Made by a program: the position numbers and the translations under genes
Source of the DNA: Propionibacteriaceae bacterium
Lineage (GTDB): Bacteria > Actinomycetota > Actinomycetes > Propionibacteriales > Propionibacteriaceae
Direction of reading: 5' to 3'
NCBI GenBank assembly: GCA_031265875.1
Contig: JAISCA010000035.1
Span: 23,565 to 87,564, forward strand
DNA: 64,000 bases
Part shown: positions 59,317 through 64,000 of the stretch, piece by piece
Position numbering within the stretch: the first letter of the stretch is position 1
Layout: the number at the start of each line of letters is the position of its first letter
Notes under the pieces: model-generated
What the model was told of the DNA's origin: nothing
Databases searched by the model: none
Seen by the model: the letters and a program-made list of their open reading frames with translations, nothing else

Positions 59317-61017
59317 TCAGACGAATCTGAAGCCGAACAATCCGCCGTCCTCTCCGTAGTCGGTGAGTTTCGGAGATAGCACGTGATCGCGGAGGTCGAA
59401 GCCAGCTTTCTCGGCGGCTTCGAGCCGGTCGGAGTTCAAGGTGACCAGATACTGGAACTGGTGCTCGTCGGCCAGGCGTGCGCCAATGTTGAGGCAGGAC
59501 GCCATCTGTCGCTCATCCATTGAGTCGAACAACAAGCTGTCATGGACCAGCAGCTTCGGGGCTCGGCCCGCTTTGATGGCGGTCACCAAACACACCAGGT
59601 CGAGCAGGAATGTCTTCACTTCGGAGATGCCTGTCGAGGCGTCGCCGTCGATCTTGGGAGAGACTTTGAGCACGCCTCTGCTCGTGGTGTCTATCAAGAG
59701 GCCGACGCTGCGGTCCGCGTAGATCTCTTCACCGAGCTGCACGAACAAGGCGATCGCCTCGTCGAGGTAGGCGGCGCGTTCTCGGATCTCGGTTTGGACG
59801 CCGCTCTCCGCTTCAATCATCATCGATCTGAGCTTGAGCTTGTTGCTCTCCATGGCCTGCGCCTGTTCGAGACGGCGCTCAAGGTCGGCGACGGCCGAGT
59901 TCAGTTCCGTCAGTTCCCGTTCGGCGTCGCGGAAAGTGTCGAGCGCCATCGAGTCGTTGAGCAAAGTCATCACCGACGCTCGTTCCAGGTCGAGTTTGGC
60001 GCGATCCGTCGCGATGGCACTCAACCGGTCGTTGACGGAACGCAACTCAGATTCGAGGTAGGACTGGCGGTTCTGAATGACGGAGGCATGGAAATCGGCC
60101 ACCTCGTCGAAGCGTTTGCCCACCAGGTCCGGGAGCACGACGCCGACTTCCTCGTAGAGTACCTCGAGTCGGCGAATCGCCTGGTCTGGTTCAGCGGCAG
60201 GCTTCTCGGCGGCCATCGCGGAGTTCAGGTCGCCGCGCCGCTGCTCCAAAGCGGCCGCTTCGTCGTTGAGATCCCGGATCTGCCTCGTCAGCCGATCCGC
60301 TTCGGCTTGATGCTCGGCGTATTGAACGTCGACTCGGAAACCGTCGAGGTCTTTATGGACTCGGTCCCGCCGCGTTTTGGCGCGCGCCAACTCAGACCGC
60401 AGCCCCGACACTCTTACGTCCGCGCCCGGGATCGTACCCGCCTTGACCGCTTTGGCGACGGCTTGGTCATGTTTGTCCCGCGTGGCGACTTCCGCCGCTT
60501 TGCCGAGGATCTCAGGCGACAGCCCGAGCAGGTACCCGATTCGGATCCCGCTTTCGACGTCCGATTCAGCGTTATGCGTCTTCACGGCGTCGCGGAAATC
60601 AGTTCGGACGAGTTGGCCCATCAGCTGGCCGACGGTCGGTCGGCGCACCTCCTGGTCCAGTCCGAACCACGCTCCGACCTCGGCTTTCCACTCTGACAGT
60701 GACAACGGGACGCCGCCGACCGTGACCTTGCCACCGCGCACGAACCGTTCGACGCGAGTCAGCCGCGTCGATCCCCTTTGATCGGGTGCGTCCAGTTCGC
60801 CCCAGAAAACATGGTCAGCCAGCACGGTGGGCAGCCTGGTCGAATCGCCGCCGAGCAGATGGCGGAGGATGAGGATGAGGCTGGTCTTCCCGGCGCCGTT
60901 ACGGCTGTCGCCGGTGCTGGACTCCTCAGTCTTGTCGGCCAGCAGCAGGTTCATCCCCTCGTGGAACCGCAGACGCTTGAACCTGGAGTCAGACGAACCG
61001 ACTTCACGTAGCAACAT
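59317..61017 (-). CDS. ABC-3C system ATPase (DUF2326, SMC/Rad50-like)
   Basis: 566 residues from ATG 61017. Walker A near the N-terminus (SRNGAGKTSLILIL, residues 38-51), a long coiled-coil middle (about 200-440), and a C-terminal part with LLVHDSLLFDSMDERQMASCL, the Walker-B-like block of the DUF2326 family. In ABC-three-component systems described by the Aravind group this ATPase works with a small middle component and a C-terminal-domain effector. The gene overlaps the middle-component gene by 14 bases. The frame continues upstream of the chosen ATG, but that part overlaps the neighbour and is arginine/cysteine-rich nonsense. Confidence 0.88.
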   Translation of the reverse strand: MLLREVGSSDSRFKRLRFHEGMNLLLADKTEESSTGDSRNGAGKTSLILILRHLLGGDSTRLPTVLADHVFWGELDAPDQRGSTRLTRVERFVRGGKVTVGGVPLSLSEWKAEVGAWFGLDQEVRRPTVGQLMGQLVRTDFRDAVKTHNAESDVESGIRIGYLLGLSPEILGKAAEVATRDKHDQAVAKAVKAGTIPGADVRVSGLRSELARAKTRRDRVHKDLDGFRVDVQYAEHQAEADRLTRQIRDLNDEAAALEQRRGDLNSAMAAEKPAAEPDQAIRRLEVLYEEVGVVLPDLVGKRFDEVADFHASVIQNRQSYLESELRSVNDRLSAIATDRAKLDLERASVMTLLNDSMALDTFRDAERELTELNSAVADLERRLEQAQAMESNKLKLRSMMIEAESGVQTEIRERAAYLDEAIALFVQLGEEIYADRSVGLLIDTTSRGVLKVSPKIDGDASTGISEVKTFLLDLVCLVTAIKAGRAPKLLVHDSLLFDSMDERQMASCLNIGARLADEHQFQYLVTLNSDRLEAAEKAGFDLRDHVLSPKLTDYGEDGGLFGFRFV

Positions 61018-61258
61018 GACGCCGTTCCAGTCTGCCTCGGGTGTTCCAATCGAGCGCTCCCATCGCGAACAGCATCGCCAGCGCCAGCGTGAACCAGTCG
61101 AACGTGATCTTCGGGGCGTCCGGCCGCAAGGCCTCACGTCGCGTGAAACGCTCCCACAGCCCAGACACGGTGGCGGGCGAGTCGAGCACGTCAAGGACCG
61201 ACGCGCCGACAGACAGCAGCGCACGTTCGCCGGAGATACCTTTAGTGGGCAGCAGCAT
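61004..61258 (-). CDS. ABC-3C middle component (MC6 type)
   Basis: 84 residues from ATG 61258, with an almost perfect AGGAGGTGA eight bases upstream. MLLPTKGISGERALLSVGAS, TVSGLWERFT and ITFDWFTLALAMLFAMGALDW match the small middle-component-6 family of ABC-3C systems. The middle component is thought to link ATPase and effector. It overlaps both neighbours (17 bases with the effector gene, 14 with the ATPase gene), so the three are translated as a unit. Confidence 0.85.
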   Translation of the reverse strand: MLLPTKGISGERALLSVGASVLDVLDSPATVSGLWERFTRREALRPDAPKITFDWFTLALAMLFAMGALDWNTRGRLERRHVAT

Positions 61259-62210
61259 CGTCGTCACCTCCTGTCATCCAGCCGTCGGGCGGCCGCTCGA
61301 AAATGTCGCAATAGTCAAAGAAATAAACTGTCACAGCGTAGACCGCGTCCTTGCGGCGCGCGTCGAGACGGAAGTCGCTCCCGCCGAGCCCGACGTAGAG
61401 ACGCTCGACGATCTCCGAGGGCACGTCGGTCGACTTGAGCGCTTCGGTGTAGATGGCGCGGAAACTCGTGGCCGTGGCGTCCCGCAGCCCGGGCTCGGCC
61501 TGCTCGTCGAACCAGCGGTCGATCCGTTTCGAAGAGGCCCTACCGGCGTTGAACTCGATCCGCGTCTGCTCGTCGATCTGGTTGTAGTCCATCTTGGTGA
61601 CGGGGACCGGTCTGACCTCCGACATGTCATCGCTCGAAGTCGCACGGCTCGCCTCCAAAGACATGATCAGTTCGATGACGACGGCCAACTCGACGTTCTG
61701 GGCGTGCGGGGCTCCCGGTAAAACCTCATTCAACTGATCTGCGGTGAGCTTGCTGGCCGCTTCCTTCCAGAGATCGTCCGGAGCCCGCCACAGTCTGAGG
61801 GTCAGCGGCCGCTCAGAGCCGGGCTCGAAGCGATGCTGGAGCTCTGCCAATTTCGCTGTCGGAGTCACGCCGAACGGTGAGTTCGTGACAAATCTCCAGG
61901 TGGTGAAACCATTCCACTGTCCCACAGCTCTCAGGAGATCGGATTCGAGTTTCGCAGCCACTTTGGCGTCGATGTTCGTCGTCGCCTGACTGCCGTAGCA
62001 GGCGTAGAGGATGGTTCCTGCCTCAGCCAGGCCGTCACAGCCACCGTCGCCCAAGCTCCCCATCGGGTCAGGATTAACGAAATCGGAATGCAGGCGAGCC
62101 AGGATCGACGTGACGTAGTCCTCGAAGGCTTGGCCAGATGCGCGGCAACGGGCGTCGTGCACGTTGCGGTACCACGACTTCAGTGACGCGTCTGGCAACT
62201 CTGCGCTCAC
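61242..62210 (-). CDS. ABC-3C effector: nuclease-like N-terminus with ABC-3C C-terminal domain
   Basis: 322 residues from GTG 62210 (an in-frame ATG at 62306 is less likely). AFEDYVTSILARLHSDFVNPDP, GSLGDGGCDGL and ILYACYGSQ give the layout of restriction-endonuclease-like effector domains (Glu helix, Asp strand, then a Gln in place of the usual Lys). The C-terminal 150 residues (EQTRIEFNAGRASSKRIDRWFDE, VYAVTVYFFDYCDIFER) belong to the conserved ABC-3C C-terminal domain. It is the first gene of the three-gene operon. A role in phage or plasmid conflict is expected from the family, with the ATPase as sensor. Confidence 0.8.
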   Translation of the reverse strand: MSAELPDASLKSWYRNVHDARCRASGQAFEDYVTSILARLHSDFVNPDPMGSLGDGGCDGLAEAGTILYACYGSQATTNIDAKVAAKLESDLLRAVGQWNGFTTWRFVTNSPFGVTPTAKLAELQHRFEPGSERPLTLRLWRAPDDLWKEAASKLTADQLNEVLPGAPHAQNVELAVVIELIMSLEASRATSSDDMSEVRPVPVTKMDYNQIDEQTRIEFNAGRASSKRIDRWFDEQAEPGLRDATATSFRAIYTEALKSTDVPSEIVERLYVGLGGSDFRLDARRKDAVYAVTVYFFDYCDIFERPPDGWMTGGDDDAAAH

Positions 62211-62439
62211 GCCCTGGTCCCCCTTCCCCGTCTGCCGCTGGGAGCGATCACGACTTAGCTGTGATCCTGCCCAGTCGACTGCGTCTGAACAAGCCGGGCA
62301 CGTCACCCGCGCCGGTCTGTGCCGCCGCTTCGATCAGCCTATAGGCCCGACTGGAAGAACGGGCCGAGCCAGTGCCTCTCACCTGTTGACACGGTGTTGT
62401 CCGAGTTCGGTGACGGCGCTCGGGTAGCAGAAGGGGTAG
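62211..62439. other. Upstream region of the ABC-3C operon
   Basis: About 230 bases between the AlbA_2-type gene and the ABC-3C operon, both on the minus strand. GGAAGGGGGA about ten bases before the GTG is a possible ribosome site. No strong promoter or palindrome is visible; a Cys-containing open frame (TCPACSDAV) runs through it but has no support. Confidence 0.4.
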
Positions 62440-63891
62440 CTACCGTCGCTGGTCTGCCAGGATCGCGCGCCCGGCGTCAGTCAGCCTGTAGCGCTGGTCG
62501 CGCATGGTGGGACGGTCGGGGTCGGTCATGGTGACGAGTCCAGCTTCGATCAGCGGTGCTATGTGGCGGGTGAAGGTGCGGTGGTCGTTGTGCAGCCCGA
62601 TGCTTGAGAATAGGGCCGTTCGGCTGAGTGGCCCGGAGGCCAAAGCTGCGAGGATCGTGCCTCCTCGGGTTCCGAGCGGGTTGTCATCCTTGTGACTGTC
62701 CTGGTGATCTTTGTGACTGTCTTTGTGCTTCGCGGGATCGTGGTTCTCGATGTGAATTGTGATGACGAGTCGTTCGTGGCCTTCCACGATTTCGAACGGC
62801 GGCAGTCCGGCGGCGAGGACGGCCTCCATGGCTTTAGGCAGCCCGGTGCCCCATTGCTCGATGTAGCCGAGTTCGGCGAACACTCGCGCCAGGGTGGGGT
62901 TGCGGATCACCGAGGTGCCGGAAAGTATTTTCTCGACGGTCAGACCGGGCACCAGCCCTCCGGGGCTCTCGATGACGATGGACTCGTCGTAGAAGGCGAT
63001 CTTGATCGGGGTCCCGTGGTCGGCGTAGCTGGAATGCACCAGTGCGTTCACGACAAGCTCGCGGAGGGGCGTGATCGGGATCGAATAGGCGTCTTGGCGT
63101 TGGATCTCGCCGAACTCGGCGCGTAGGAAAGCGTTGTGTTTGAGGAAGTCCATAGTCGCATCGACGGCTCTGGGTAGCGGCCCGTAGATGCGGGCTTGGT
63201 CTGTGATATTGCGCTTCGAGTCGCCTCGGAAGCGGGCGCACTGCACCCAGGCGTGCGGGTGGTACATCTCCGGGTGCTGGGCGCCGATCAGCACTCCGGC
63301 GTTGGTCGGCACCAACTGTCCCTGGTCCTCGGTGATAAGTGACAGAGTTTGAAGCGCTTGGTCGCTCATGTCGTGTTTCAGCAAGTCGGTGAGCATCGCC
63401 CGGTCTAGGTCGGCGAGCTTGGCTCCCGGCGCTGGTAGCCGGTCGAACGCGATGCCCTGGGAGTCGCGGGCGAGTTCGGCGACCATGCCCGGCCCGGCCA
63501 GCCGATCGCTGGAGCCGACCCGGATGTAGACGCCTCGCTGACGGCCCAGCCTGGTCAGGTAGTACGGTCGCTGAGCGCCTAAGTAGACCTCCGCGACTAG
63601 TACGGTCACCCCGCCTACGGGCACCAGTTCGATAGTGGGCAGCAACTGCGGCCTAACTGTGTCCGAGATCAGGTTGGCGAGTCTCTCCTCTTCCAACAGA
63701 GGGTTCGTAACGCCCACGACCATGCCGTCGTCGGCGACTCCGACAATAAGCTTCCCGCCCGCCGAGTTAGCGAACGCGACGATGGACTCCATGACCTTGT
63801 CGGGGCTGGACAAATCCTGCTTGTATTCGAGTGTCTTGCTCTCTGGCTCAACCACTCGACCAGCGGCGTCCAAGGCCAACTCGAAGTCCAT
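62440..63891 (-). CDS. AlbA_2/Schlafen-type ATP-binding protein with winged helix
   Basis: 483 residues from ATG 63891 (GGAAGGAT upstream; a TTG at 63906 is the alternative). The N-terminal AlbA_2 domain shows ESKTLEYKQDL and SIVAFANSAGGKLIVGVADDG. A RecG-like/GHKL region follows (PITPLRELVVNALVHSSYADHGTPIKIAFYDESIVIESPGGL). A His/Lys/Asp-rich linker (HKDSHKDHQDSHKDD) precedes a C-terminal winged helix (SRTALFSSIGLHNDHRTFTRHIAPLIEAGLVTMTDPDRP). These proteins are often transcriptional regulators or island genes. It is on the same strand as the ABC-3C operon, 230 bases upstream of it, and may regulate it. Confidence 0.85.
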   Translation of the reverse strand: MDFELALDAAGRVVEPESKTLEYKQDLSSPDKVMESIVAFANSAGGKLIVGVADDGMVVGVTNPLLEEERLANLISDTVRPQLLPTIELVPVGGVTVLVAEVYLGAQRPYYLTRLGRQRGVYIRVGSSDRLAGPGMVAELARDSQGIAFDRLPAPGAKLADLDRAMLTDLLKHDMSDQALQTLSLITEDQGQLVPTNAGVLIGAQHPEMYHPHAWVQCARFRGDSKRNITDQARIYGPLPRAVDATMDFLKHNAFLRAEFGEIQRQDAYSIPITPLRELVVNALVHSSYADHGTPIKIAFYDESIVIESPGGLVPGLTVEKILSGTSVIRNPTLARVFAELGYIEQWGTGLPKAMEAVLAAGLPPFEIVEGHERLVITIHIENHDPAKHKDSHKDHQDSHKDDNPLGTRGGTILAALASGPLSRTALFSSIGLHNDHRTFTRHIAPLIEAGLVTMTDPDRPTMRDQRYRLTDAGRAILADQRR

Positions 63892-64000
63892 GGCGATCCT
63901 TCCCAAGTCATCGGATCGAGCCGTCGAGTATGTGACCTACCCGGCCCACCAGTCCCCTGACAACTCTACGACACGGGCACTGCCCCGGTTCAATGCCCGG

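Noticed and set aside
1..64000. tRNA or rRNA genes and complete insertion sequences
   Set aside because: I looked through the intergenic stretches and saw no cloverleaf with a TTCRANNY-type arm, no rRNA segment and no transposase or integrase. A covariance or profile scan would be needed to exclude them fully.

Overview
The window is high-GC, with many GTG starts, tightly overlapping operons and long Pro/Ala/Gly-rich protein tails. It looks like a chromosomal piece of a fermentative, probably anaerobic or facultative member of the Actinomycetota. Pta-AckA, a CmtR-like metal sensor, SipW-dependent exported proteins with a class B sortase, and an ETF/flavoenzyme cluster all fit this. I cannot name the genus from the sequence.

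Layout. 0-2.4 kb: the end of an endonuclease IV gene, then pta. 2.8-7.5 kb: a cell-surface module of SipW-like signal peptidase, two paralogous SipW-dependent exported proteins, a sortase substrate and a class B sortase. 7.9-12.3 kb: a Bce-type two-component system and ABC transporter of the peptide-antibiotic detoxification kind. 12.4-18.4 kb: ackA, a short-chain dehydrogenase (SDR), a PlsC-type acyltransferase, a FemX-like protein and an alanine-racemase-like protein in one tight operon. 18.6-27 kb: a cation diffusion facilitator, an ABC-2 exporter whose ATPase has a roughly 930-residue low-complexity tail, and aminopeptidase N. 27.1-39.5 kb: a catabolic or reductive cluster with a tyrosine phenol-lyase/tryptophanase-family enzyme, an iron-sulfur flavoenzyme of the Old Yellow Enzyme/trimethylamine dehydrogenase type, two SDRs, a complete ETF-alpha/FixC/FixX/ETF-beta electron module, an MFS transporter and a PucR-type regulator. 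The substrate is unknown.

39.6-64 kb is an accessory island. It holds four AAA ATPases with PD-(D/E)XK-like C-termini (three DUF4143, one DUF234), a YhcG/DUF1016 nuclease, a 5'-truncated zeta toxin, a remnant and an intact member of the AlbA_2/RecG-like family, and a complete ABC-three-component (ABC-3C) conflict system (nuclease-like effector, MC6 middle component, DUF2326 ATPase). Between these lie a CmtR-like regulator with a CDF transporter, a MacB-type ABC exporter, a POT peptide transporter with a duplicated 3' end, and a CPBP protease.

Three kinds of non-coding structure stand out. A roughly 65-80 bp two-hairpin repeat occurs in at least four good copies, one of which forms the broken edge of the zeta toxin gene. 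Tandem palindromes or direct repeats sit just upstream of several island ATPase genes. A roughly 70-bp unit is present on both sides of the DUF234 ATPase gene. The most promising unknowns are the flavoenzyme/ETF/beta-lyase cluster and the ATPase genes with their repeat arrays.
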